The notes: generated by a model from the letters alone, not told the origin. 64,000 nt of DNA from Phocoena phocoena (GCF_963924675.1 NC_089225.1:86153951-86217950), one strand, 5' to 3'; positions 23,359 to 34,824 are shown, counted from the stretch's first letter. A program made the numbers and translations.

Positions 23359-23459
23359 TTGGCAGATCCTCGCATCCTCTGAGGTGTCTTGCGTTCTGTC
23401 CACGCCGACTCCGTCTCCCCTTCGGGAGAAACCTGTTCTGCTGGGGCTGGTTCCCGGCA

Positions 23460-23465
23460 TCACGG
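23460..23465. repeat. Right target-site duplication of the solo LTR
   Basis: TCACGG, identical to 22100-22105. The perfect match argues that the insertion is not very old. Confidence 0.88.
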
Positions 23466-23589
23466 TACATTAGCATTGGTCCTGGTGCCTCTCAAAGGGA
23501 CAGGGCATTCTGTTACCAGATTTCATTCAAATTCTGGGCTTAATGTCTGCATATTTGACACTAAATCATGTCCTGTCTCATGAAATCAA

Positions 23590-23755
23590 TGCTCTTGTCT
23601 TCTGTTGTTCTATAACTTTATATGAGTGAATCTCATCTCCCTCGTTCGATTGTAGGCTCCTCGGGCAGGGACCGTAAGCTGTTCATCTTTGTCTCCCCAC
23701 AGCTTAGTGCACAGTTTGGGTTCACTGATCTCACATCAAATGAACAAAAGAGTTC
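23590..23755 (+). mobile_element. L2 LINE, 3' end
   Basis: TTGTAGGCTCCTCGGGCAGG, GACCGTAAGCTGTTCATCTT and TGTCTCCCCACAGCTTAGTG. The LTR lies about 130 bp to the left. Confidence 0.75.
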
Positions 23756-24109
23756 AGGAAAGTAGTCCCAATTTAATTCCTAATTACTGGTGCTAATAAT
23801 ATTAAGTCACATCCAAAGGTGTGACCCTTAGGCCTTGTCTCCGGCAGAAAGATGAAGAGCAGTAAAGTAGATCATTGAACACAGCCCTGCTGCTAAGGGT
23901 GGGTCTTTGCCAATAAATAGATCTGGGCTTTGTTCATTACAGAGGAATCATCTATGGACATCACCATTTCAAGTTCCTGAAGTTTCTTGAATACTAGAAA
24001 CACCAAGAAGAAAGATAAGCATGATAATGGATAGCAATTGAGGTGTTAGACTTTGGACCTTTCTTACTTGAGGTCCAGGCCAGATATATCAGTCGCTGAG
24101 GACCTGAGG

Positions 24110-24790
24110 AAGTAAGCACCCTGAAACACAGCTGGTAAGAGTGCGAATCAGTATCACCCGATGCAGACAAGATTAACAGCCTTATTTAATCCATCAATTC
24201 CACTCCTAGGAATTCAACTTGAGGAAGTAATAGGACAAGTATGCAAAGCCAGACATTAAGGAAAGTCATGAAAATTTGAAAATACTGGAAGCAACACAGA
24301 TGTCTACTAATGGGGGATTTGTCAGGTAATTTATGATATCGTCATACAATGCAATATTATGCTGCTCTCACAAAGATTAAGTAAAAATTTTAATACTGTA
24401 TTTCATTATTTATAAGATGCCTCTTTAATACCTCAATATCTTTGAAATTAGGATGTGTCTCAGAGTCTACAGAAGCCGCTAATTATATCTGTAGCGTTTT
24501 TTTTCCTTCTTACAGGTACATAATCTTACAATCACAAGCATCTTTCACTCAGTGAAGTATGGCATATTGACATGGAAGGAAGGCCACCATACATAAAGTT
24601 TAAAAAGACTCCTACAGAACACTACCTAAATAAGATCTCATTTATGTTCATATGTATGTTGACTTCTAGAAACATGCATCAAATTCTTGATAGTGATGGT
24701 CTGGGTAGGGTTATACGACCTTTAACTTTCTCTGTGTTGGGGGAACAATTTACAGCATTCATGTACCATTAGAAAAATAAAGATATTTTC
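24110..24790 (+). mobile_element. Ancient L1M 3' fragment
   Basis: L1 ORF2-end landmarks: CTGGTAAGAGTGCGAATCAG, CATCAATTCCACTCCTAGGA, GGAAGCAACACAGATGTCTA and ACAATGCAATATTATGCTGC. It ends near an A-rich AAATAAAGATATTTTC segment. Confidence 0.75.
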
Positions 24791-26551
24791 AAATAAATCG
24801 GTTGCTTTGCCTTTTTCTTTCCACCCACTATGAGAAGAACTTCTGGATGGATTGCCCATGAAGGAGTCAGGTGAGCAAAATATCTTCCTCTTCTCCAGCA
24901 ACCGTCAGCAACATAGTCATGGCCACAGGGCTATGGTTCTTGGTACTCAGTGCTGCAACCTCCACAACATTTTGTGAAGGGACCTTGTATGGCTGAGCTC
25001 CTACATGACCTGTAATATGTTTAGTCTAACAGGATTGATGCCATATATTCTTGTAATGAAGGCAGGGAAGTGTTGTCTGAGGACCTGCTTGGTGAGAGGA
25101 GGAAGGAGAAGGAAACAAGGTAGTTGTTTGAAGAAAGAAGCCACCTATTCTGATAATGGAAAAATAAAGGATGGAGAAGAAAAAAATAAGGCATTTAGAA
25201 GCTAAGTTTGCCATTTATCTTCTTCTGATCCAACAACTATCTCTGTTTGGTAAAGATGCAGCCAGCAGGGTGTTATTACCTCCACCAGGACTGCGGGCTT
25301 GAACAGTAAATGCTTAAAAGGAGAATTCAGAACATGAGAGTGATCACTTAAAATTATTAAGACTTCTTTTTTACATTTTATTGTATTATATTATTTAAAC
25401 AATCATAGTTAGATGATAACCAGAGTCACTGAAATTTGTTTATGTGATTTTTAAATTCCAAAGCACCGTGCTAAGTGCAATGTTATTACCGATTAAATTA
25501 GCATTCTTACCACTTTGCTCTCAATAACTTTTCAGCTGCTATTATCTGGAGTTTTAGTAGCATCTCATCAGTGAAGGCTCATTGTGGCTGGCCCGTCTGT
25601 TCCATTAATAATTTCTTAATTAAATGAGATGACAGCTGTCCCTCCTTTTTCCTCACTACCTTGTCACTCTCTTTCTTTCCAAAGTAATATTTTTTTTTCT
25701 GGTCTTTCTTATTTTTTTCCCCACAGGCAGGCTTAGCTCCTGGTGTCGTTCACAAATGGATCTGGAATTTCTTCTCTGATCCTCACTCCGCCTACCCCAA
25801 TCTGTTCCTTCTCTGTCTTCTTGATTTCAGTTCCATATTCATTTCTCCCCTTCAAATGCTTTTCTCACTTCTTGCCATCTTTCACCGCTCGTCCTTTCAG
25901 TTGTCTTGGGTTTCTTTTCTGTGGAGCTCTCATTTTTCCCCCCAAACAATTCAGTCACGTTACCTTCCTTTTCTGTCTGTTTCTCTCTGTATTTCACCTT
26001 ATGTTCTGTCTCCACCTAATAGGAAGACAGTTCTCATACAAAGAGACAAAATTAGTACCAGCTTCATCATGGAAACCCCTTATGACCTGGCAACCGTCAT
26101 CATCATATAAACAGTCCCCACAGCAGCCATCCGTTTATTTATTCAATTCCAAACATTTTTCCCTGGCAATTTTTCTTAATGAGAAATGGAGAATGTTAAC
26201 TTTGGAACAAGCATTCTGCTTGAAACTAAAATATAGCTCCCAGGAGAATGTATTCCTTGAGTATAATAGTTCGTCTTCTAGGCTTGCCTTTTACTTGAGA
26301 CTGTGTTGTCATTGTTTCAAAGTCTTTCCTCCTGTTGATAAATAAAGCAGCTATGAACTTTTAAAAAAAAATCTAGGATTATCTTTGAGTCAAGAATAAG
26401 AAAAGTGACTCTGGATTCAGCTTTTATTTTATCCAAATTGGCTTACCTATTTCTGAATTATGTACGTAGAAGCATTGATAGAACTAGAAAGGACCTTAGT
26501 GGGTCCTCATTGTATAGATGAGGACCCTGAGAAAGTAGAGCTTTTGGACTT
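24791..26551. other. No gene seen
   Basis: Contains the motif cluster near 25600. The 200-codon ORF at 25743-26345 lies in pyrimidine-rich DNA and is rejected as a gene. Confidence 0.5.
25600..25645. promoter_or_regulatory. Candidate enhancer-like motif cluster
   Basis: CCATTAATAATTTCTTAATT is followed by ATGAGATGACAGCTGTCC. The latter contains a 10-bp palindrome GACAGCTGTC (E-box CAGCTG overlapping TGACAG cores). The flanks (25440-25740) have no recognised repeat. Confidence 0.25.
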
Positions 26552-26752
26552 GTACTGTGCAACATCGTAGCCACTAACCACATGTGGTTATTTACATTTA
26601 AATTGAAAAACTAAAAAATTAAATGTAGCGTTCCTTTGTCACACTGGCCATGTTTCAAGTGCTCAGTAGCCACAATGGCTAGTGACTACCATGTTGGAGA
26701 GCAGAGATACACATTTCCATTTCAGCAGAGATGTCTATTGGATAGCACTGAT
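26552..26752. mobile_element. MER5A-like hAT-Charlie DNA transposon
   Basis: Palindromic element with TAGCCACTAACCACATGTGG near one end, TTTCAAGTGCTCAGTAGCCA in the middle and TCTATTGGATAGCACTG at the other end. Confidence 0.82.
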
Positions 26753-26934
26753 TTTGACTATACAAGGCAGAGGTTCACAAATCTGGGACTCCGTCTTCCT
26801 GTAAGCTGAAGACCCCAGTGTCCTATAATAAAATTTCTTTTGTAATATTGTCTTACAGTATAGGAACCCGCGAGGTCACACACAAAGGGAAACTGAATCA
26901 AATGTAATTTCATATAGTTGATCACTCATGAAAA

Positions 26935-27155
26935 GATGCTTTTCAGATTACAAAGCACTTTCATATCCGTCACCATATTTGACATTATAACAGCCCTGTA
27001 TAATAGAAAGAACAGGTGTTTACATCTTTATTCCTCAGAGGAAAGAAAAGCAGCTCAGAGAATTAGGATTTGTCCAAAGCCACAATTCTTTTAAACTAAG
27101 ACATCAACCCAAGTCTCCTGCTCCAAATCCCTTGATCTTTCCATCATGTTCAAAA
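26935..27155 (-). mobile_element. MIR SINE, reverse orientation
   Basis: ACAAAGCACTTTCATATCCG, CAGCCCTGTATAATAG, GCAGCTCAGAGAATTAGGAT and the CAACCCAAGTCTCC region. Confidence 0.65.
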
Positions 27156-27569
27156 GCACCAGGAGGATGAGTAATAATGTTTTAAAATGTGCATTAAGTA
27201 CATTCTTGAAGCCAGGCGCTGTGTCAAGTGTTTATATGTGTTATGTCATGTGACTCCCAACTTGAGATTTAGTTTTAAATGTTCACCTACCTACTTCACC
27301 TCTCCCCTTGAAAGTCTGGTCAGTTCTCACACTCACAGTGTCTAATTTAGCCTTGCAATAGCCTAGACCAGGGAAGGCAACTTAGATGAAGGTAGTTTTA
27401 GTCGAAGAGGAGAGAAATTAAGATTCTGGGGATACGTTTTAGAGGCCCAGTTCACTGAATTTGTTGATGGGGAGGGAAAGGGAAATTGAGGAGCCAGAAA
27501 GGACTCAGGTTTTTCATATAAGCTGTTAGATGGATGCTGATACTGAGGCAGGGTGCTTTTCTAAAAATG

Positions 27570-28100
27570 TGAATCGGGTAAGGGTACCCTTCTGTTTAAA
27601 TTCCTCAGTGGACCCCCATTGCTGTGAGAGCAAAGCCCCAATCCCTGACTGTTCCCTACAAGGCACTTCAGGACCTGGCCAATTTCCAGCCTCTCTCCGG
27701 CCTCGTACCCCTGGCCCCAGGGACCGCCTTGCTTTTCTTGCAGCTCTGCAGTCCTGCCCCTCCCTCTGCTTGCCTCTTGCTTCCTTTGCCCAGAAAGCTC
27801 TTCCTTGGATCTCCCTTTGCATGCTTACTCTCTTCTCCCTGGGTCTTTGTCCAAATGTCACCTCCGTAGAGAAGCCTTTTCTTACCATTCTTTCTAAAGC
27901 AGTCCACATGTCCATGATCGAGTCTGCGCTACCCTGTTTTCTTCCTTCACGGCACTGCATCACAATTAAAATTAACTCATTCACTGATTTATTGCCTTGT
28001 TTGTCTACTGCCCTTGTCACCTGTGTTTTCTGAGCTATCTTCCTGAACCTTGAACAGTGCCTGGCGTATAGTAGATGCTCAATAAATTTTTATTCAATAA
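27570..28100 (+). mobile_element. L2 LINE, long 3' fragment
   Basis: TTCCTCAGTGGACCCCCATT, CCTACAAGGCACTTCAGGAC, TTTGTCCAAATGTCACCTCC, GAGAAGCCTTTTCTTACC and GCCTGGCGTATAGTAGATGC, ending AATAAATTTTTATT. The 160-codon ORFs over this stretch are repeat-derived. Confidence 0.85.
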
Positions 28101-28225
28101 AAAAACAACCTCAGAAGTAAGTTCCATTATATTTTCATTTCACAACTAAGGAGGTGGAGGCTTAGATAATAACTTGCCGATTACTTCACATTTAGTAGGT
28201 GGTAGAGTCAAAATTTGATCCCAAA
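28100..28225 (-). mobile_element. MIR SINE fragment, reverse orientation
   Basis: TTTCATTTCACAACTAAGGA, GGCTTAGATAATAACTTGCC and the GTAGAGTCAAAATTTGATCC region. Confidence 0.6.
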
Positions 28226-28768
28226 TATATCTGACACCTGAAGGCCTGCTCTTCATCATAGATCTATGTTGTGTTCTTATTTTTAAAAATTCCCTGCGTT
28301 CATTTGTTTATTTATGCATTCATTTATCAAACATTTATTGAGAATTTACAACGTAAGGGCCAAGCAACGCTGAGCAAATTCTGGCTTTTGAAAAATGTGA
28401 TACATTCCCCATCTTCAGGTAGCTTAAAATCTAGCAGGCCCTTTGGATGGTGAAAATAGATCACCAGTTCATTTTATGTACTTATGAGATTTGTTTAAAT
28501 CTTCATGTACTGATTATAACAGAAGAATCATAAGAATAAACAAGTTATTGAAAGGTCACTTCTTTGTCCTCCTCCCCTCCCATTCCAGGTGACAAGGATC
28601 TTCTCTTTCAGATAATTTCTAGAATGGAGATTTTACAAGCTAATAACTGACCAGAATAAAATATACATAATTCATTTGGGAGCATCTGAGTGGTTTGTCA
28701 CAGTAGACTGAATTATTAGTGACACAGGTGTGATTCCTTAAGTTGACATTAAAGGAAAACCCCAAGAA

Positions 28769-28975
28769 GAGGCAGAAAGAACACTGAGTTGGGAATTGAA
28801 AACCTGGGATCCAGTTCTGGTTCTATCCCTAAACTAACCTTAGCCAAGTCACAGTCCTTTAAGAATTTCTTTTCTCATCAACAAAATTGGGGGGAAAATG
28901 TGAGTCTTGCCTACATCATGGTAAAATTGTGTGAACCCAATGAAATAATTTATATAAAAGTGCTCTATTATGTAA
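28769..28975 (+). mobile_element. MIR SINE
   Basis: GAACACTGAGTTGGGAATTG, GATCCAGTTCTGGTTCTATC and TTTCTTTTCTCATCAACAAA. Confidence 0.6.
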
Positions 28976-29153
28976 ATTAAAAGCCAGAAGTTCCATATAA
29001 TGCGCCTTTAGCATTTCAGGACCTCATTTGTTCCTTAGAGGATGGGGAAGGCAAATGGGTCATAGGTACGAAGGCGCACAGGGGGCTCTTCCCCTTTCCA
29101 GCCTCATCTTTTCACTCCTTCGTGTCATGGTTTCCTGCCCCCGAGACTTTGGG

Positions 29154-29371
29154 TTTTTTTGTTTTTGTTTTTGTTTTTTTTGCGGTACGCGGGCCTCTCA
29201 CTGTTGTGGCCTCTCCCGGTGGAGCACAGGCTCCAGACGCGCAGGCTCAGCGGCCATGGCTCATGGGCCCAGCCGCTGCGCGGCATGAGGGCTCTTCCGG
29301 GACAGGGGCACGAACCCGTGTCCCCTGCATTGGCAGGCCGACTCTCAATCACTGCGCCACCAGGGAAGGCC
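29154..29371 (-). mobile_element. CHR-type cetacean SINE inserted in L2
   Basis: Reverse-oriented full copy. Likely target duplication CCCCCGAGACTTTGG (29138-29152) and CCCCCGAGCCTTTGG (about 29384-29398). Flanking DNA to the right continues an L2 3' end. Confidence 0.93.
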
Positions 29372-29387
29372 CCCCACCCCAGCCCCC

Positions 29388-29645
29388 CGAGCCTTTGGAT
29401 AAGTTGTTCCCTCTGTCTGGAATGTCCTTTCCTCACTGATGATCTTTTTGAGACTTAGCTTGAACCTTTCTCTGTACAAACTTCCTGATTTCTTTTAGGC
29501 AGAGTCATTGTTCCTTCTGTTCTTAGAGACATCTGATATATTTCTCTAACAGTTCATATAACTGTAGTGTCGTTATCTGTGTATAGATGATGAGATTGGG
29601 AGCTTCGTGAGGGTAGGGACTGTCCTTTCTTCACGGGATTGTCTT
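29388..29645 (+). mobile_element. L2 LINE, 3' fragment
   Basis: TTGTTCCCTCTGTCTGGAAT, TCTGTACAAACTTCCTGATT and GGGAGCTTCGTGAGGGTAGG. The SINE at 29154 sits at its left side. Confidence 0.7.
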
Positions 29646-30589
29646 TTCCACATCCCTCTTCTAGCGGCAGCTCATTTCCCCTACACCCATGTGGTTATCA
29701 GAGGACCCTCCGCGCTAGTCCAATGTAATCCCTCTCCTTACCTGCACGGATGGATTGGTTGGGAGTGAGCACCTGACCGAAGCAGAGCACACTATCCTGA
29801 AGGGCAGAGTCATTTGGTTTAGGGTGAGCTCCTGGTCCAATGTGGGAATTGGAACTGAGAAAAGGAACTCAATCTCTTTTGGTTTTGAAGCCATGTGTTA
29901 CCGACAGCCATGTTTTTAGATATCAGAGCAAACAAAATGGGTGTCTTGAGAAAGAGAAGAAAGAGAAGACGCAGGGCTCTGAGCTCCTGAATCCCTATTT
30001 CTAGTGGTTCTAGAAGTCATGTTCCACTTCTAGGGTTTCCACAAGGATACTTTAGTATTCCTACAATAAATTATACTGCAATCCTTATAATGAATTCCCC
30101 TTTGTGCACAGACCACAGGATGAATTTCTGTCACCACCTAAAATGAATAAGCGAACATAAACATACAGTTCTAACTCATATATATTGCCTCGGGCATTTT
30201 TGCTTCCCAGTGTTGAACACAGTCTTAGCTTATCGTACTCATTAGATAAGTTAGTAAATTCAATGAGCCTTACCTCAATTCTTGTGCCATATAGTTTTCA
30301 TAATACTGAATAAAACCACCTGATCCTATAAAGGACCCAATATAACAATGAAGTTGTGTTTTTAACCTTTAAACATGGACTAGTTCCTTTAATAAAAATA
30401 TAGTAAAACTCATCTTCTGAACAAACTTTTGGAATACTATTAATATAATGGCTCCAGGATAAACATAAACAACTATTAAGTGAACCAACTATTCAGGCGT
30501 CTCTTGACAGTAGGGCCGCAGTTGCTTCGTGAAGGTGCTGGTCAGCACGTGGTAGATGGGAAAGCGCATTACTAGAAGAGAGACGTTTT

Positions 30590-30775
30590 CACCTCAGCGT
30601 TGTGGCTTAGCACTTTTGTGACATTGGGCCAGCCACTTGACCTCCCTGGGTTTGAGTTTCCTCATTCAAAAGACAAAGAAGAGGTAGGGATTTGGGCTTA
30701 CGTAAGTCTATCCTCCTGACCGCACAAGTTTATCATGAATGTTAAATGAGGTAATAAAGCTATTGACAAGCTATT
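30590..30775 (+). mobile_element. MIR SINE
   Basis: TGACATTGGGCCAGCCACTT, CCTGGGTTTGAGTTTCCTCA and the TGTTAAATGAGGTAATAAAG tail. Confidence 0.65.
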
Positions 30776-30897
30776 AAAACAACCATCAAAAGGAGTATAC
30801 TTTCTCCATGATCCCACTATATCACTAGTGAACGCTTGGATAAATCCTGTTCTCTATTTTGTACCTGTGGAGAGCTGTTATTAAAAATATACATAGG

Positions 30898-31020
30898 GAC
30901 TTCCCTGGCAGACCAGTGGTTAGGGCTCTGTGCTTCCAATGCAAGGGGTGCAAGTTCAATCCCTTGTTGCGGAACTAGGATCCCACATGCCGTGAAGTGT
31001 GGTCAAATAAACAAACAAAC
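30898..31020 (+). mobile_element. Older short tRNA-derived SINE (CHR-related)
   Basis: The head GGGACTTCCCTGGCAGACCA is clearly related to the CHR head. The body is only about 120 bp and ends in a (CAAA)n tail. More diverged than the other copies. Confidence 0.8.
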
Positions 31021-31284
31021 AAACAAAATATATATAAACATACATATAGTCAAATCAAGTCAATCAGTTCCATTAGCCCATAACAGCTTTACTCTTCTAA
31101 GTACTGCAACCTGTTATTGGTTGGTGAAAACCACTCTAAAGTTCCTCTTAGAGAGAGGGGAGGGGTGGAGGGGAGAATGTCTAGGAATATTCTTTTGTGA
31201 CCCTGTCTGGGCCCTTTCCCTCCTCAAGATTGCCCTCTCCTTTCTTCACCTCTCACTGAGTGCTACTTCCCAAGACAGAGACCT

Positions 31285-31430
31285 TTTACAATAATAATAG
31301 TACGTTAGACTTGCCTGGCATTTTATTTGGAAGGAAATCCAAGTCATTTCACAAGCAAGTATTGTCTCGTTTTAAGGGCTGAGGAAACCGGCCCAGTGAG
31401 CCAGTGCTCCGGAAAGCCACACCGCTTGTG
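31285..31430 (-). mobile_element. MIR SINE, reverse orientation
   Basis: AATAATAATAGTACG, CAAGTCATTTCACAAGCAAG and GGGCTGAGGAAACCGGCCCA. Confidence 0.6.
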
Positions 31431-32333
31431 AGGGACAGAAGCGAGGGGAAAACGCTGACTCTCCCATGCATATCATCTAGGACCCCTTAACAAAGACACT
31501 GTTCTTTTCTGTGCAAAAATAACAGATGCGGAAACACCTCAGAGCCCTTGCCCGCCGATGTGAAGGAAAAGGACGGAAATGAGTGGGCGCTTAATCACTG
31601 TTCCCCTCTGGGCCCAGCTTCCTGACCCTTCTTCCTCCCGGTACTCTCCAAGAATGGCAGGAAATCAGACCTCTAATATGGAAAAAATAACACTTAGCCA
31701 AGAAAATGGCAAACATTTCCACCGGGGTTGTGTTTTCTGAGAACACATTGATTTGCTCTGGGGGGATGAAGAGAAGGATTGAACCTGTGACGCATCACCC
31801 CCCCCTCCCCTGGGCCTGTCTGGTGAGTCATCAGTTAAGGAGAATCTGGGCTGGCAAGGACCAGGAGTGGGGGCATGCACTTGGGGTGGCTGCAGGAGAG
31901 GAGGGAAGAGGGAGGCTGTAGCTACTGTGCTGTCTCTGCTTCTGTGAGCCCAAAGCTGAGGTCCCCAGTCCAAGACTTGTGGTAAGTGTGAGCACCTGGT
32001 CCGCTTTCTCAAGGACTAGGATGAGATTCAGATCTAAGAAACTCTGCCCTGAAATGTGCCAGCTTTCTATTAGCACCAACAGTGACAGCCAGCACCTAGT
32101 GGGCAGGTAACACGTGCCAGGCCCGACTCTCATTGCCATGGGTCCATTTGTGTCATTCTTGAAACGATCTTCCAGTGGCTCAGAGAGAACGGGACGGTCA
32201 ACATGGGGCATAATTCATAATTAGTGTCTGCTTGTGCTTCATGATGCTTTTACATTTATCTTTGAATATAAAGTCTTCCGATGTTTTTGCAACTTATCCC
32301 GAACCTGAAGAGGAAGTCCTATTAGAAAGACCT

Positions 32334-32379
<46 letters not shown>
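32334..32379. repeat. (CA)n microsatellite
   Basis: About 22 uninterrupted CA units. AAAGACCTGACAC occurs on both sides (32326-32338 and 32379-32391). Confidence 0.97.
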
Positions 32380-32381
<2 letters not shown>

Positions 32382-32796
32382 GACCTGACACAGAAGGAGA
32401 AGGAAAAGCAGGCCAATTTCTCTATCTGGTCATGGCCATGTTTTTCTGTAGCAGCTAAGTGTTGGGGTTTCGAAGTGTCTCCCCGAGGGAGGGAAGGCTC
32501 CCATTCCAGTTAGATGAAGAGAAAGAAGCCATAGATCATCAGTGCATGAAGAGTTCTACAGGAGAAAACAGCATTATACATAAAAGAAGGTTTATCTCAG
32601 AAATACTGCAATGTAGATGATAAAGATTTTCCTTAATGTGCTAAATTGTGCCTTTTGTGAATGTAGGGATCATATCTGCATATTGCCATTTGCATAACCA
32701 GAGCCTAGCCCAGAGATTAGCTAGCATTAAAATATTAATTAATTAAGTGAATTAAAACATTAATTTTTGCTTGATGAATTAAAAGAATGAACAGAG

Positions 32797-33004
32797 GGCT
32801 TCCCTGGTGGCGCAGTGGTTGAGAGTCCGCCTGCCGATGCAGGGGACGCGGGTTCGTGTCCCGGTCCGGGAGGATCCCACATGCCGCGGAGCAGCTGGGC
32901 CCGTGAGCCATGGCCGCTGAGGCTGCGCGTCTGGAGCCTGTGCTCCGCAACGGGAGAGGCCACAGCAGTGAGAGGCCCGCGTACAGCAAAAAAAAACACA
33001 AACC
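32797..33004 (+). mobile_element. CHR-type cetacean SINE
   Basis: Full copy with target duplications AAGAATGAACAGA (32783-32795) and AAGAATGAACGGA (33005-33017). Confidence 0.96.
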
Positions 33005-33124
33005 AAGAATGAACGGAAAGACGAATAGTTCTTTTAAACCATTCAAATTCTTTTGCTGTTCTATGATTTCTGTATCAAATATTTCTTGAAGTTATATTAT
33101 CACAGAATTGAAGAAGAGGAAAGG

Positions 33125-33242
33125 ACTTAAGATTCATCTAATTTATTCATTTTAATTTTCAAGAAAGGAAAAGAGACGCCCAGAAAAGTTAACTGATTTG
33201 CCTCAGGTCACACAGCCCTCAGGAGGCATAGTTAGAACTAGG
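33125..33242 (-). mobile_element. MIR SINE fragment, reverse orientation
   Basis: GAAAAGTTAACTGATTTGCC, CAGGTCACACAGCCCTCAGG and the AGTTAGAACTAGG end. Confidence 0.65.
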
Positions 33243-34419
33243 AAAATGTTTCCTGACTCCCTCCTCCACTGTCCTTTCCGCCTGAACCCCTTTCATGCTG
33301 CTTCAGAGATGGATGGATAAGGAAATTCCACTTTGTCCTTTCTGTAATGGAATTATGTGTTTTTTTCTCTTATTGCCGCAGCTCTTCTCTTGATTCTCAT
33401 GGATCTGCCTTAAAATGTTTTCTGATTTTTTTCCCTCCTCCTAAATCTTTTGAAAGGAGATGTAGCAGAAGTGTGGATGGGGAATTGGTTCTGGTAAAGT
33501 AAGTGGGTCAGTGCAAGTGTTAGAGTATATTAAAAATTATGAACATAGAGATAGAACTAGTGGCAAGGCCATGTTGGATGTTCCGAGATAGTTGACCCCA
33601 ATATGAAGAGGTTGGCTCTTGGACATTGCACTGGGGCTGCCATCTTTTCCTCCTTCCCCCTCTCAGCTCTGGAAAAATGAACTTTACTTGCCTTACCCCT
33701 TACTCCCCACTTCCCCCCCCACCCCCACCCCCAAGCAACAGCTGATTCAGCCAGTGATAAGCCCTAGACCGGAGCCTGGCCAATGAAATTCTTTCTCATG
33801 GGAAATTAGAATTGGGACCCTGAGACTATGTCAGTTCCTGTGGGGAGCCAGGAGATGGGTTTTGCAGAGGCTGGAACTAAGGGATTTACTCGGTGGTGGC
33901 TCTGGTGAAAGGTACGTTGGACAGTATACAACGGATAAGGAAGCAGAGAAGCTCGTTTGTGGAAGGACGAGCAAACAGGCAAAGGAAAACAGAAATGAAA
34001 CATGAGGGAGGCAAGGACTCTCAGATTCTTTCAGGGACTATTTTTCCCACCATGGGTTTTCATGAAATCCTCCTGCAACTTTTTTATTAATCCTTTCATC
34101 ATGATGCAATTGTAGTAAGTTTTTGTGCTTTTCAAAGAGAGGATGGCTTTTGAGTTAGAGAAAGAAAAGTTGAGCAGAGGATGGTCTGCTTTTAAAGGGG
34201 CAGGTTTGCTTTTAAAGAAGCTGGAAAGGGAATATGACCTGGAGAATGAAGGGAAACGGAAGAGAAGAGAGCCTGCAGAGAGAGGAAGGGGATGGAGAAG
34301 ACAAGTCACTGGGAGTGCCAGCACTTGTGAGGCTGGTGAAGCTGAGGGGAGTTGGGTGAAGGTGGCTGCCTTCCAGATACCCCATTGACTCCGTGCCCAG
34401 CCAGCCTCATTTTCAACCC

Positions 34420-34640
34420 CAAGAGCCAATCAGCTGCTCATCACTGCTGCACAGGGAGAGCATCAAAGGGATTTAATAATGGTTGGCAAATGTCAAATTA
34501 CATTGAATCTAAACCAAATTCCAGACATTGAGGGTTGCGTAGTCATTAACAATCAATTAGTGCACTCCGCTTTCAGTCAAGCATTTTTCACACCCTCCCG
34601 TTTGCATGACAAGGAAACAAGCGTTGCTTCTCTTCCCCTC
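34420..34640. promoter_or_regulatory. Candidate conserved noncoding element
   Basis: Unique, AT-rich sequence with clustered homeodomain-like cores (TTTAATAATGG, CATTAACAATCAATTAGTG), a CCAAT-like AGCCAATCAGCTG and CTTTCAGTCAAGC. The L1 insertion at 34667 begins directly after it. Confidence 0.25.
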
Positions 34641-34666
34641 TGCGGCTGAGCAAGGCATCACTTCTT

Positions 34667-34810
34667 TTTTTTTTTTTTTTTTTTAAATCTTTATTGGGGT
34701 ATAATTGCTTTACAATGGTGTGTTAGTTTCTGCTTTATAACAAAGTGAATCAGTTATACATATACATATGTTCCCATATGTCTTCCCTCTTGCGTCTCCC
34801 TCCCTCCCTC
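34667..34810 (-). mobile_element. 5'-truncated L1, 3' end only
   Basis: A poly(T) run, then TTATTGGGGTATAATTGCTT and AAGTGAATCAGTTATACATA, matching the reverse complement of the 3' end of the L1 at 56240-56340. Perfect 14-bp target duplication AGGCATCACTTCTT at 34653-34666 and 34811-34824. Confidence 0.93.
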
Positions 34811-34824
34811 AGGCATCACTTCTT

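Larger units (their letters stand above)
22106..23459 (+). mobile_element. Solo LTR of a betaretrovirus-like (ERV2/ERVK) endogenous retrovirus
   Basis: The element starts TGTCGGGAGCC and ends GGTTCCCGGCA, an imperfect terminal inverted repeat of the kind seen in class II (ERVK/betaretroviral) LTRs. It is flanked by a perfect 6-bp duplication TCACGG at 22100-22105 and 23460-23465, and 6 bp is the usual class II target-site size. No gag, pol or env lies beside it, so it is a solo LTR left by recombination. U3 is long and holds an intact ORF (22194-22718) and six 39-bp repeats (22798-23031). TATAAAA is at 23329-23335 and AATAAA at 23353-23358, close to the expected start site, which implies a very short R. 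U5 runs to the CA end. The length of 1354 bp is unusually long for an LTR but near that of mouse mammary tumour virus. The host family name is unknown to me. Confidence 0.88.

Noticed and set aside
25743..26345. 200-codon plus-strand ORF, the longest outside recognised repeats apart from L1 frames
   Set aside because: Pyrimidine-rich DNA gives a Phe/Ser/Leu-rich translation with no domain, and an overlapping frame at 25856-26110 is also open. No splice or retrocopy hallmarks beyond a short A run.
27526..28033. ORFs of about 165 codons on both strands
   Set aside because: They overlie the 3' end of an L2 LINE, where open frames on both strands are common.
32334..32379. CA repeat and other tandem arrays as a CRISPR array
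   Set aside because: Units are simple microsatellites, or the LTR's 39-bp repeats without spacers, in a mammalian genome.
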